From Tenebrio molitor (taxonomy: Eukaryota; Arthropoda; Insecta; Coleoptera; Tenebrionidae): a stretch of DNA of 64,000 nucleotides. The DNA is taken from assembly GCF_963966145.1 (NCBI RefSeq), contig NC_091053.1:7688001-7752000 (forward strand), given 5' to 3'. A program made the translations under genes and the position numbers. The notes beneath the pieces are model-generated. The model did not search any database, was not told the DNA's origin, and saw only the letters and a program-made list of their open reading frames with translations. Below are positions 42,937 to 55,162 of this stretch, piece by piece. The stretch's first letter is position 1. Every line of letters begins with the position of its first letter.

Positions 42937-44345
42937 CTGCGACAACAATTTCAGTTTGAGGAATTTGTAATAATACAATCAAATACTCACTTTCCTTTTA
43001 CTTGGATTTTGCTACTGAACAGTTTTTTTATCGACTTTATTAGAAGGGATTTTGCATTGTCGTGAGTCTCTAAATTCTGCAATTTCCAGACCTGCCATGT
43101 TGTATGGAAGGTGCAATTCATTTTGGTTTATTCCTCGTCTTTTCGCTTGAAAGATAGTTAAGTTCCTGATGTATCCTAATTCAGGCAAAAGAATTTTATT
43201 GGACCCATAAATTTAATAATTCAAAACTTAATTTTTTACTTCGGTTTTGTTGTTGAGCACAGTTTTGATTTAAATCTTATTTTTGGACATTTTCGAGAAT
43301 AGAAGATAAAATCATTTTCACAAATTGTTCAACACGAAATGCACTTTGCAAAGTTGCGACCTTTGCGGATTTTGGTGTCATCTTCTTATTTTTTCCTCTG
43401 ATATTTTTGAAAAAAGAAAAAAATTAATAAATTAAGATCATTCGAGAGGCCGCATTGTTTGAAGAGCTACTTAAATTAAACAATTGAATACGTTTCACTT
43501 AAATTTAATTTAACAAGAAAACATGCTTGAGTGGTCCCAACAAAATTTATAAATAAACGAGTGAAATTAATAAATGATTTGGTGTTTCAAGAGATCCCAG
43601 GGAACAAATAATGAAAAAAAAATAGTTAGGTATTTACGAACCGAGTGCGCATCGAGGTTTGTACAATATTTTTTGAAAGGAACATTTTTCTTCTTGTATT
43701 TTTAAATGATTACTCAATGGTTTCCAATTTAGTGAATAGATGGCGCTTGCCCAAGTGTCAGTTGAATTAATGGGATTTATTTTCATTTTTTCGAAATTTT
43801 CAACATCCAAATTGGAGAAATGATATTTTGCAAACCAGATTTTATTATTATCAAGTCAAATTATTTTCAGAATGCTCAAAAAGGCCAGTGCTTTTTGGAT
43901 GATTTTGAAGCACGAGTGCGCGAAATCTACGTTCCCGCTTAGTTGTGTTGTGTTTGCGAAATGTCATTTTAAAGTTAATGGGCCGCCGTATGATTTTCCA
44001 TTCGTTAAGCCTTTCATTAGCTAAATAATTGATTAGACAAAGTGAGAGTATATGCCAGGCACTATGTTAGACAGAGACAAAATAACTTAACGACGTTCTT
44101 TAACTTTAATGAAAGGGAAATTATACGGCTCAGTGAGTTCAAAAAATTATTTACAATTATTATATCACCTTAGCGAGAAATTAATTTAGAGCAAAATGAA
44201 CGTTTTCTTCTGAATTCTCGAAGAAACTAATTTACTTTTACTTTAGTCCAAGAAATTAAATCTTCAATGTAAATGAAGTAGAAAACTAGAAGAATTACTA
44301 CCTTGTAGTAGTAAAAAATACGTGGTCTACTAAACCTGAATGTAC

Positions 44346-44775
44346 ACTTCTATTAAAAAAAAAAGCGTACACGTATTGAGAGCTAATGTAAATGGGGATA
44401 AAATTAATTAATCGTTTCCAAGAAAACGTATTACGGTATTACTGACATTTTGTTGTATGTCAAATGTGTGAAAATTGCTTTTTATAAATTTTTAAATTGT
44501 TGTTAGATTGTTGAGAGTTGCCTTTTTCTATAAATTTACGAATAAAAGTTTGAGTTGTGTTTGTAGTAATTCAGTAATTGGTAATACTTGCCTAATAAAT
44601 AAGGCAAAACATTTGCACACATTAAAATCTCTGAAAAATATATCGATAAAATCCGGCTATCAGCATGGGTTTTGTTACAGGTTTCTAAGTAACAACAATT
44701 AAAGGATAGGTTTACAATATGGCAATCTAGCCAAAATTGTGCTCACTACTTGTACGTTTTTTTTTTAATAGAAGT
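44346..44775. mobile_element. 430-bp TIR element with GTAC duplication (right copy)
   Basis: Mirror of 17078-17507, with GTAC on both sides and the same 64-aa open frame of unknown function (44508-44702, plus strand). Confidence 0.75.
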
Positions 44776-45666
44776 GTACCTCCAGCTACTTTGGAGATCA
44801 AACCCACAGACTAATGACATATATTGGTTATTACAATTATTATTACTTTGGCGAGTGGTGAAGTTAAAACAAATTAAATGAAAAATTTTGAAAAGAACGT
44901 TTTCTTCTGATATACTTTTAATTTAGTGCAAGAAATTAACTCTTCAATGCTAATAAAGTAGAAGAGTAAAAGAGTTAGAGAAATAATTTACCTTGTAATT
45001 ATAAAACACGTGGTCACGGCGGTACCTCCAGCTACTTTGGAAATCAAACCCCGAGAGACCCTCTGTCATGATTCCGCTTCCTTTTTCTCAAACACCCCAC
45101 TTTCTCACCCCTACTCGACCAAAATGACCAATCCACTTCCTTAGATTCAAAATGGATTACTTCAGCCAATCGCGATAGCTCTTCCATATTTTTGAAGATT
45201 TTATGGAACCGTTTTTGTTTTCCACCATAATTTTGAACTAAATTATGTTACCTTTCTGTGTTTTTTACCAACTCATTTTCTGTTTGGTTCTGTTACTTTT
45301 CTAAATGCAAATTCAAACGATTTTGGTTATTTTCGACGATAAAGTCTTTTGTTGATAATATACAGTTCTCGCCATTCGATTTTACATTTGACAAAAATGT
45401 GAGCTTTACAAAAAATAACTTGATCTAGTGAATGTTAATTTGGTGTTTCTCTCGATCGACAGTTTGACATGCACGAGAGAATATTTTGGCAGACTATTTC
45501 CTGAGAAAAATTTACATGATAAGTAAGTACAAATAAACGTAATTCTGTGTTTAAAAATTGATTATTCTTTAAATTTTTATGTTGTCGTTGACGGTTATCA
45601 CATTTGCACTAGTGCAAATTATCGATAATTGTACTAGTGCAGTATTATCGCTGTAATTGGATCGCT

Positions 45667-45982
45667 ATTGGCTAAAATTCAAATATTCGAGCTCTTTGAT
45701 TGGCTTAAATTTTTCGAAGGAAATCCTCACATATTATATCCCAAGTGCAAAATTTTTTATCGGAAAATTTTTTGCTAATGAACGAAAACATCCATAAATG
45801 AGGTCAGAAGACCAATTATTATCAAATAAGAGCACGAGACGAAGTCGAGGGCTTTTATTTGATAATAATTGGTCTTCTGACCGAATAATTTATGGATGTT
45901 AAAAAATTTTGCACTTGGGATATAATATGTGACTATTTCCTTCGAAAAATTTAAGCCAATCAAAGAGCTCGAATATTTGAAT
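45667..45982. repeat. Long foldback, stem about 145 bp (right copy)
   Basis: From attcaaatattcgagctctt to the apex gagacgaagtcgag the sequence pairs with the following half almost throughout, apart from one deletion of about 30 bases. It contains aattggtcttctgac on both sides. Confidence 0.8.
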
Positions 45983-46540
45983 TATACGGCTGTTTATTTC
46001 CTGAATAGAATAAAAACAAACGCATTATTTCCAATCCTTTTTATTCAAAATAATTTATTTAAAAAAAAATCAGGTACCGACATTTTTTATCCGATTATTG
46101 CACAGTGTGCATTTTAGAGAAATTTTATCGGCTTATTTTTTGTTTTCTCGTTTTGATTGGTCAATATTTGTCACGCAATTGATTGCTAGACACATGAATG
46201 AAATAATCAACTAAAATTCCTCAACACGTGTTTGAATGGGGCGATTTTCCCCAGTTAGACGTTTATTATCTTTTCACGGACCCACGGCAAATTTCATTTG
46301 AGTATTAAATCACCACAATTAAGGATTATTGTGCGGACAAAAATTTTAAGAAACATTAAAACTTACAACTGACAAATATTTCACCTCTAATAAATTGATC
46401 TTAAGAATCTGTATATTTCGTTGAAATTATGGAGAAACTAAAAATGCTTAATTTAACGAAACTCTTCGGACTATTGCAACATTAACCTTTCCCAAACTCA
46501 AACTCAAGCACCCCCCCCCCCAAATGCCATTCTCTCCTGC

Positions 46541-46850
46541 ATGGAGCTATCCGAGAACCTCCAGGAGCTAGATAGTGGATTCAAAACTCTTGGCCATGTG
46601 ACACCAGGACTTGCCCAGCACATCGATTCCCGACCAGGTATCTCCCGCCATTTTTTTTGTGATTCTGTTTCGTCTCCTTGTTTCAGGTCCCAAGATCCCA
46701 CGGGAGCCCCCAGGACCCGACAGAATATACAAGAACCGACACCACCCCCAGGAACCGACTGGACCTTCCAGAAGCCCCACCCCACCAAGGACTGAAAGAC
46801 CCCCAGAACCACCAAGGATCCCCAGAAGAACAAACCATTTTTCCTTTTAA
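46541..46850 (+). pseudogene. Captured two-exon proline-rich fragment (right copy)
   Basis: Exon 1 (46541-46637, open further upstream) encodes MELSENLQELDSGFKTLGHV then QHIDSRP. A 49-bp intron with gtatct...tttcag follows (46638-46686). Exon 2 (46687-46850) continues in phase with GPKIPREPPGPDRIYKNR, a proline-rich tail (RTERPPEPPRIPRR) and NHFSF plus stop. Both splice sites and the stop are intact, so this is the 3' end of a host gene of unknown identity. The stop is followed at once by the TA-flanked element at 46853. Weak points: no start context and no similarity I can name. Confidence 0.6.
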
Positions 46851-46852
46851 TA

Positions 46853-47426
46853 TACAGTATGTCCACGGATTGAGTTACAAAGAGGAAAAAAAAAATCTCT
46901 TTTTCAGAAAAAGTCACTCCTGATCTGCTTGTTTTCAGGTTATGTTACTGGCGATCTTTGCTATCGTGAAGTGATTAACATTTTTAACGAAAAATATCCT
47001 AAAACAACAATTTCTGACGTGGCCATCCGAAAATTAGTGAAAAAATTTGTGGAAACTGGTTCCAGTCTAAATGTTAAAAAAATAAGAAAATATTTAGACG
47101 AAAATGATGGAGCATCCGTTTTAGTTTTTCATTAAGTTGAAGAAAATACCCAAATGTCACTTAAAAATAGAGCTTTACAAAGTGGAATTGACTTTATTAT
47201 TATTTATTTTTTAATTGGGTTTCCAAACAATGAGCAGACACGGTTTCATAAAAGTAAGCCAATGTTTCTGAAATTTTGCGTAAGGCGATCATTTTACATT
47301 GTGAACAACTTTTAGTTTTGCCTTTATCTAAACCACCAAAGCCTCCTTGATTTGAATACAAAATTCAAATTCAAAATTTTTTTGTCAATCATACATCTTT
47401 GTAACTCAATTTGTGGACATACTGTA
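46853..47426. mobile_element. TA-flanked element with HTH transposase fragment (right copy)
   Basis: Mirror of 14458-15031. The HTH frame is at 46929-47135 (plus strand). Confidence 0.7.
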
Positions 47427-47434
47427 TATATTTT

Positions 47435-47705
47435 TTTTGTTCAACACTGTCAAAATGTGAGAATTTTCTCCTATGTGAACAGATTTTGAGAAATGTCACC
47501 ACGTGTCAAAACCAAACGTCAATCTAATTTTAAAGATTTTAACCGATTTGGAACCTTTAAGGGGCTCGTCGAACAAAAAAACGTCGTATTCAGCTCGTTA
47601 GTGTGTAAATTGGGTTTTTTTTTGACTCGTTTCACTCCCGTTTTGAACTGGCCCACTCATACCAAAAAAAGCCCAATTTTCACGCCAACTCGTTAAATAA
47701 ACTAG
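47435..47705. repeat. Dispersed repeat family 'ttcgacgagcccc' (right-arm copy)
   Basis: Inverted counterpart of 14183-14450, with few differences. Confidence 0.7.
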
Positions 47706-47852
47706 GTACTAATTTTGTATTCTCCTAATTTTAAATTCTTGCAAACTTTTGATATTCAATAGGTATAAATTTTCTTAAACTTGAAAAAACACCAAATTTC
47801 TAATGCTCCCAACGCTGAAAAGGTCCTAAGCCTCAACAGCGCCCTTGCATTA

Positions 47853-48970
47853 TACAACGGGTCTCAGAAATAAGTACATTAATTTTAACCAGTGACAGTT
47901 CTCGTCAAGAACAACAAAATTTTTATGTATCATTGTTTCGAATTACAATTTTCATTTCAGTATTTTCCCCCCCATAAATCAACGAGCTATCCATTTACTC
48001 GTATTTTCTAGTTATTTGACCCTATGGCAGTGACCGTGAAATAATACTTTTTGTAAAATCAACGCAAAACATTGTGTTTTTAGAATTAGAATACAGTTTT
48101 TACGCTCTCCGGTCGACTTGTAGTTTTTAGTTTGTTTTGTTCGACTCCGCAAGGCAGGTGTTTACGTGTTGATTCTGTGATTTAAGCTAAAATTTTGTGA
48201 AAATGGCGAGTTTATTTTCGAGTATTTTATTATAGTGAATACATAGATATTGTGGTGAAGCGTCGGGAGTACTCCTCGAGTCTAGAGAATTTCCGTGCTA
48301 CTTATTGACATGGTATATATTCGATCCCAATTGACAACGGAAGTTTTAAAGAAAACCGGTGGAAAATGCTGCCTTAGACATTACAACAATTCGCAATAAC
48401 AGAGGAATGTTGGAAAGTGTGGAAGAAGTATTTTGTCGGCGCCTTCATTATTGTATTGACAATATGACAATAACGGCGATCACTTTGAACGCTTCTTGTA
48501 ATGGTTAGTGATTACACTAATTACTGATTAAGTGATTAGTACTCTAATTACTTCATGACAATTTTTGCAGATTAATACTCGTAGACATTTTGTCATTATG
48601 AATTTGGGTATAGTATGGGCAATTCATTAGGGTCAGTTTAAAATATTTATTATTAAAATTGTTTTCAATTAATATCTACCACATGATTCTTTTTTTTCTC
48701 TTCCACCCTAATCATTATAGGTACTTAAGTTCGCAAGAAACAAGTGAAAGTTTTCTTGCATTTGTTTTTTGTTCTTCGCTTATCGGTATCGGCGAAACAA
48801 GTAATCACTAATCCCCATAGGCGGGTAACGAAATTTGTGCCAAATCTTTCAATAATTTTAATTGGATAACTATAAGGTCTAGGAAAAAAATATATGCAAA
48901 ATATATTGTTGTTATTAACGAGTTCTATTACCAGTTAAAATTAATGTACTTATTTCTGAGACACGTTGTA
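47853..48970. mobile_element. Mariner-like element (right copy)
   Basis: Mirror of 12914-14039. The transposase tail NNGDHFERFL is on the plus strand near 48465-48505. Confidence 0.7.
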
Positions 48971-49280
48971 TAATTATTGTTGCCTAATTGTAAGATGAAA
49001 TGTATGTATTATAAACAAGCTGGAAATAAATGTATCTGAGTGACTGACTGAGTGTATTTTCACCATCTTATCGACGAGCAAAAGAAAGATACGTTAAAAT
49101 ATCCACAAATAAAAAAGAAATGAAAACAAATTTTGCGGTCAGTGACCAAAAAATTGTTGATTTTGAGAAATAAGATTACGAAATGAAGAAATAAGAGCAA
49201 TTAATAAATTATCCATTATGTAGGTATATGAATACTTTAAAGTAAATAAATAAATAAAATATAAATATAAGTATGTATGT

Positions 49281-49402
49281 CTACATAAAAAAAATATTGT
49301 CTTCTGAATCAAATTCGTTTAATGATTCACCCGTATTGACAGCAAATATTAAAGCTTCCACATTTCTGGGGTAATGTGTTGGAGAGCTTCCTTCCACATA
49401 TC
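49281..49402 (-). pseudogene. DDE transposase C-terminal fragment with deletion (right copy)
   Basis: Mirror of 12405-12603, but about 84 bases are missing between two gtggaa repeats present in the left copy. The deletion therefore happened in this arm after duplication. Confidence 0.55.
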
Positions 49403-49469
49403 TAAGACATTATTATTATTTAATGTACCTACCTAAAAACAGACAATGTTTCATGCTGGATCCCTATAT

Positions 49470-50551
49470 GTATATTGAACACAGTTTTAGATTCACTGAG
49501 TTTCGGAAAAGACAGTGTCAAAGCAGGCAAGTTTTATTACCTACTACTAGATAAGATAACTGAAAATCTTCTCTTAGCAACCATAAATATGTCCTCAATA
49601 AATATTCCAAGAGAATTACTGCTATATAACCGATCTCAAGTTCTCGGAATCTGCACCAATAGACTTACTCATAGGGGATGGCCTTTTTTGGACCCTTTTA
49701 GTCAAGACCCTAGAGAAATCAATCCGTAACAAATTAATACGTGAAAATATCCAACTTGGTTTCATTGCAAGCGGATTACTAAATACGTATAAATAATAAC
49801 AATAGCTCAAGTATTTGCTCCCTATCCTTAGCATCAGTAAACGACAATTTAGAAAACCAGGTACAAAAATTCTTTGGGGTAGAACACTGCAATAACCCAT
49901 CTGAGCAATATTTTGTGCAAACTACTTGCCGTTTATAACTAATCCTCCAAATCTCAAACCAAAAAAAAAAACCTAATCATTTTACGATATCAAATAATTG
50001 AAACTTTTACCAATGGTGGAATCTTGTTACGCAAATGGGCCGCAAATCATCCTGCATTAATTCCAAAAAGTCATGAACCTAATCTCAACGTCAGTTTACA
50101 CTAAAACGTTAGGGCTTTTGTGAAATTCTAGTCATGATTCGTTACGGTATCAGGTAAAGCAATATGACGTTCCTGAAAAATTAACAAAACCCGAAATCTG
50201 GCTCAAACTGCTCAGGTGTTCGATGCGTTGGGTCTTGTGGCCCCAGTAAGAGTAAAAACAGAAAAGCACAGACAATCCTTCAACAATGCTGGAGTAAGAT
50301 GGGACGATTTATTGCCAGAAAGTATTTATTGTGCATGGATTAGGATTTTACAAGAACTTGCTCACTTAAACGAAATCGAAATTCCAAGAAACATATCTAA
50401 TAAAAGCAAGTCCTCTGAATGTATAATACATATACAGTTATTTTTTGATTGTTGTGAAATTGGTTTATACTTCCAACAAATTAATAAAAAAAATGCAAGA
50501 ATGTTATTTGAAAAGTTGAAGTATCTAATACATAAGGCTAAAAAAACTTAA
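49470..50551 (+). pseudogene. BEL/Pao retrotransposon pol remnant, uninterrupted (right copy)
   Basis: The same two pol pieces as in the left arm are present: IDLLIGDGLFWTLL near 49660 and FDALGLVAPVRVKTEK ... EIEIPRN at 50216-50551. The latter continues 13 codons past the left-arm insertion point (FEKLKYLIHKAKKT). A leucine replaces the usual proline before the protease-end motif here, while the left copy still has it. No RT catalytic core, LTRs or gag seen. Confidence 0.75.
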
Positions 50552-51080
50552 TAGACTTTTCACTCTCAAGATTTTTTGATAAATTCCCACATAGTCGAGT
50601 CAATGAAGGTTTTTACTTCTTAATCCTCAAGAACAGGTCCGATTTTGCTGATTTTTTTTTTGAATATTTGTTTTGATATATTATTTGAAATCAGAAACAT
50701 TTTGGAGGAGGAATATAAATATTTCTATTGTTAAAACAATAATTTTGCTATTTATGGAAAAAATCAGTTTTTCACGATTTTCATTCCAAAGGGAATATTT
50801 TATATTGAAACTGTAGTATAAAGATAGTTGTCAAGTTAAAATTTTTAGTAAAAATTCAATTTTTACAACTTAAAAATGCGGTACAACGGGAATCGAGAAA
50901 TACGTTTTTTTAACTGTTGCCATAGGGAATTGCACGGTAAAACTTATAACCCCTGTTAACTTTTGTTCTGATGAAAATATTTAAACCATTTTTGGAACAA
51001 AGTTGGAAGATTTTTTAAACTATCGCATAGATTCAATTCAATATCCTAAACTGTCGAAAAAGTTGTGAAAAAAATATTTT

Positions 51081-52289
51081 CTAGCGCGCCGGAATTATAA
51101 TAGTACGTCGAGCGGTCGCCAGAATAGCGTCCCTGTCGGCTCAACCAGCACCTGACCATCTCCACTTTTGACTTTTGTCACTTTTATTTAAAAAATAAAT
51201 AGCGAGATCTCCTCGAGGCTATGATTAAAATAAATAATAAATTAAAATATAAAACCTAATTTTTGTTCCCATATCGCATACCACGTTTTTTGTCAAATTA
51301 TTTACGTTCATTAATTTCAACATTGAAGAGTAAAATTAGTAAAATTAAACTGCTTGTCGTTGTTCAAACAATATGCATTACGTAGTCTTATTAATGATCT
51401 ATTACAAAAATAAAAATTAGCACCAAATCTGCAGTCGATCATAAGTTAACAGAGGGTATCATTTTTACCATGCAATTATGTAATTCCCTTAGACAACAGT
51501 AAAAAAACGCATAAGAGGTCAACCAGAAACTGTGGAGGAATTAAGGGCAAGAATAACTGAAGCTTGTAATTCCATTACAGTGCGACATTTATAAAACACG
51601 CGAAGAAATTTTCAAGATCGCTTGGTACATTGTCCAGCTGCAGTCGAAGGAAAACACTTTGAACAATTCCTTTGACAATTTCCGTTAATTTGTTGAGTTA
51701 CTTGTGCGTTAACGTTTTTAGGTTCTGTTTTTTTTTTAATGAATAAATGTTTAGATGTTCTGCTTCCAAAAGCTAATTTGATCATAGCCTCGAGGAGATC
51801 TCGCTATTTATTTTTTAAATGAAAGTGACAAAAGTCAAAAATGGAGATGGTCAGGTGCTGGTTGAGCCGAAAGGGACGCTATTCTGGGGACCGCTCGACG
51901 TGCTATTGGGGGCACGGAATTTCGGCCAGACTTAAAATTTGACTGATATAAGATGTGAAATAGGCTTTAGGTGCATAACCTCATTTTAATATCTACTATT
52001 GTCACAACTCATTCTGACAAATTGCATGCATCAATCCTGAAAAGTTGCAAGTCCTTTGATGTGATTTTCTGAAAACTGAACAGTCTTTTATTAAACTTTG
52101 GAAATCAAAAATCAATAACTAAAATGAAAAATAATTGTGCAAAATTGTGACAGTTTATTTTGAAGTTCAGTCAAAAAAAATATTATGACAATAAAGCTTA
52201 GACTACACTGGTTTTTTTTAAATGACATATAAATTGCTGCCGGAAATTCCATGCTCCCAATAGTACTACATATTATTCCGGCGCGCTAG
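51081..52289. mobile_element. TIR element with transposase C-terminal remnant (right copy)
   Basis: Mirror of 7412-8631. The transposase tail frame RGQPETVEELRARITEAC ... FEQFL is at 51505-51675 on the plus strand. Confidence 0.7.
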
Positions 52290-52476
52290 AATAGTTATTT
52301 ACACTACGAGAGAGGCGGCGGAGACGAGTTCCTCCCGGTCCCCAAAATATCCTAATCTAGGATGCAGGTAGCGAAGGGTTGGGGATTAGACTGCCTTGCA
52401 GGGGTGGTAATTATCATCTGCACATTTAAAAAATAATTTTTATTCTAGTCATCCTTCCATTTTTGCTTTTTTAGAT

Positions 52477-53009
52477 GTACTTATTAGTTTTCAAACATAT
52501 ACGTATAGCAAAATTCAATTTGCAAACAGAGGAATGAAAAAGTTGAGAAACGACGTAAGAAACAAAAAGGAGACATTACAAAAATTAATAGAAAAAAATG
52601 AAAATGAAATACTCCCTAGAATAAATTTTGTACAAATAATTTCTTATCACAATAAACCTACGTTGTAATAATATTACAAGGAGCATTTTAAGGGACCACG
52701 AGTGCGAAGAAAGGCCCAATTTACACACGAACGAGTTGAATACAAGGATTTTTTGTTCGACGAGCCCCTTAAAGGCTCCACAATGTCGAACAAAAAAAAT
52801 TTTATTTTAATATTTAGTAAATATTCCTTTATCTTGCACTAAAAAATATAAAAATATACCTGCCGCCTTCCTTAATCCTGCGACAATAAGCCGGAGCAAC
52901 TCGTCTACAGATAACAGCCAAGTACCGACCACCTGTCGTGTAAACTGACCGCTGGGAGGAACTCGTCTACGTCCGAGAGAGGAAGCTATAGTATATTTTA
53001 AGTCAAGGT
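52477..53009. other. Flank beyond right arm; short repeat remnant
   Basis: Apart from a shortened copy of the 'ttcgacgagcccc' repeat at 52690-52800, nothing is recognised here. Confidence 0.5.
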
Positions 53010-53105
53010 AAGAAAGTGCTTTCTTGCAGACCGCAGGCAAAGATTATAAACCGAGCCGTAGGCGAGGTTTCTAAGTGCCTAAGGTCTGCAAGGGCACTTT
53101 CTTAA
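53010..53105. repeat. Hairpin with apex gagccgtaggcgagg
   Basis: taagaaagtgctttcttgca and gaccgcaggca pair with tgcctaaggtctgca and agggcactttctta. It lies about 100 bases before the LINE. Confidence 0.65.
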
Positions 53106-54259
53106 CAAGGTTTTAATACTATTTTTTACCCTACCGGCACAACTTCGTTGAAAAAAGTCAAAAAAAGATGGTTATATTCCTGATTAAAACGAAAATTTTG
53201 AGAATTGAATAGTAGGCTGGGTTATCATATATCAATATCTGTATGTTTGTCTACTTATGATATAAATTTCGTTCCATCTAATAATGCTAAAACTTACAAT
53301 TTTAAGAGAGCTAATTACGACCTATTGTATCAGGATCTATTAGCTACTGACTGGTCATTTCTTAATTATTACTCTGAGATCGATGTTATTGTTGACAAAT
53401 TTTACAAATATTTATATAACGTACTAGATAAGCACGTTCCAGTTCACAACACAAATAATAGAAAAAATAATAAATTTCCATGTTGGTTCACTTCTTCTAT
53501 TATTAATAACATTAAACTAAAGTACGATTCTTTTCGCAAGTTCAAGAATTCAAATAATGCATATTATTACCAGAGATTTAAGGAATATCGCAGGTTGATC
53601 AAAAGGCAAATCGCCTCTGCGCGTGTTGCTTACTTAAGTAGCGTACAAAATAACATAAGAGATGATCCACGTAAATTCTGGTCATATATTAACTCAAAAA
53701 AAGGTGTCTCTAGAATTCCGGGAAGAGTAACGTGCAATGGTGATGTCTTTGATGCACCTCAAAATATAGTTGATGCATTTGCTTCCTTTTTCCAATCTGT
53801 CTTTATAGCATCTGATCCAGATCCCCTGATCTCGGGCGTTAATGTAGTATCGGGCTAATCTTTAAATATAATTCAAATTTCTGAAACTGATATTTCTGCA
53901 GCTATAACCTTGATTAAGAATTCTTTCACTGCAGGACATGACCAAATACCAGCCTTCTTGGTAAAAGACTGTAAAACCATTTTTATTCAGCCGCTGTTGA
54001 CAATTTTTAATGCTTCTCTTCGGCAATCTAAATTTCCTTCTTTGTGGAAAATATCCAAAATTATTCCGGTTTTCAAAAACGGTGATGGTTCTATTATAGA
54101 CAATTATCGCCCAATATCTATTCTATCCAATTTTTCCAAGATTTTTGAAATCGTTTTATACTCATATATTTACCCGTACATAACTAACTTTATTTCCCCT
54201 CAACAACATGGTTTTCTAAAAAACGTTCTACAGTTACAAAGCTTGCCTGCTTCTCACAG

Positions 54260-54629
54260 TACTATGCCGGCCAAAAAATTTTGGCCGTCATTGACTGACA
54301 ATTAAAAAAAAAAAAATTGTAATCCGTACTTTATTGTCATCATGATTACCGTCTTGATTATGAACGTTATTTTTTGGATAGTAAATTTCAAAACTCAAAA
54401 TTATTTTGTCATTTCTACTACACAGAACGTTTACCTCAGGTTATCTATGTACGATTGCTCTAATTTTGTTCATTCATGTCGGATTTTTGGAATATCTGAG
54501 CTTCAAACAGTTTAAATTGATTGTCAAAATGACAAGAATCGAAAGTAGGGTTACGATTCCTAAAGGTTTATTTACACTTTTCTTGAATGTCAAGAAAGTG
54601 ACGGCCAAAATTTTGTGGCCGCCATAGTA
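54260..54629. mobile_element. 370-bp TA-flanked MITE inside the LINE
   Basis: Ends ctatgccggccaaaaaattt and the inverted aaattttgtggccgccatag lie between TA dinucleotides. The TIRs match those of the 55163-56099 element apart from a few positions, so it is a non-autonomous relative. Confidence 0.85.
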
Positions 54630-55162
54630 CGTATCCGAATCAATTAATCAAGGTGCACAGGTTGATACTATTTATACTGACTTTGCCAAGGCGTTTGATC
54701 GCGTTGATCATCGCTTAATCATATCTAAACTTGACATGTTCGGTATAAGTAACAAAGTTTTACATCTATTACAATCATATTTATTTAATAGACAGCAGTT
54801 TGTCAGTGATAATGGATTCTCTTCGTTCTTGTACCATTCTACATCAGGCATTCCGCAAGGCTCCAATCTTGGACCGTTATTGTTCATATGTTTTATTAAT
54901 GATCTACCTTCCGCATTAACCTGCGGTAGTCTCTTGTATGCTGATGATAATAATATGTATTCCACCATAAATAACTTAGCTGATGCATTGACCTTGCAGG
55001 AAAACTTGAATAGACTTTCTTCTTGGTGTATACTTAATAAATTAGCGTTAAATGTTTCAAAGTGTAAAGTTGTTTCTTATTCATATAAAAAGTCACCATT
55101 GCTATTTAACTATCATATAGATAACTTAATTTTAAAACGCGAAAATACTATTAAGGATCTTG

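Larger units (their letters stand above)
29613..52476. repeat. Right arm of giant inverted duplication
   Basis: Reverse complement of 7225-24451. Matched coordinates sum to about 54065 in the inner part, about 61810-61880 in the outer middle part and about 59700 at the outer edge. The steps mark the 8.4-kb right-arm surplus at 32483-40851 and the 2.1-kb left-arm insertion at 9216-11303. Confidence 0.95.

Noticed and set aside
46504..46917. 137-aa minus-strand open frame opposite the proline-rich exons
   Set aside because: It is the antisense shadow of a GC-rich coding fragment. The plus-strand frame has splice sites and correct phase.
7225..52476. Helitron with defined 5' TC and 3' CTRR ends
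   Set aside because: Gene capture suggests it, but I found no convincing hairpin plus CTRR terminus or Rep/helicase sequence, so I do not call it.
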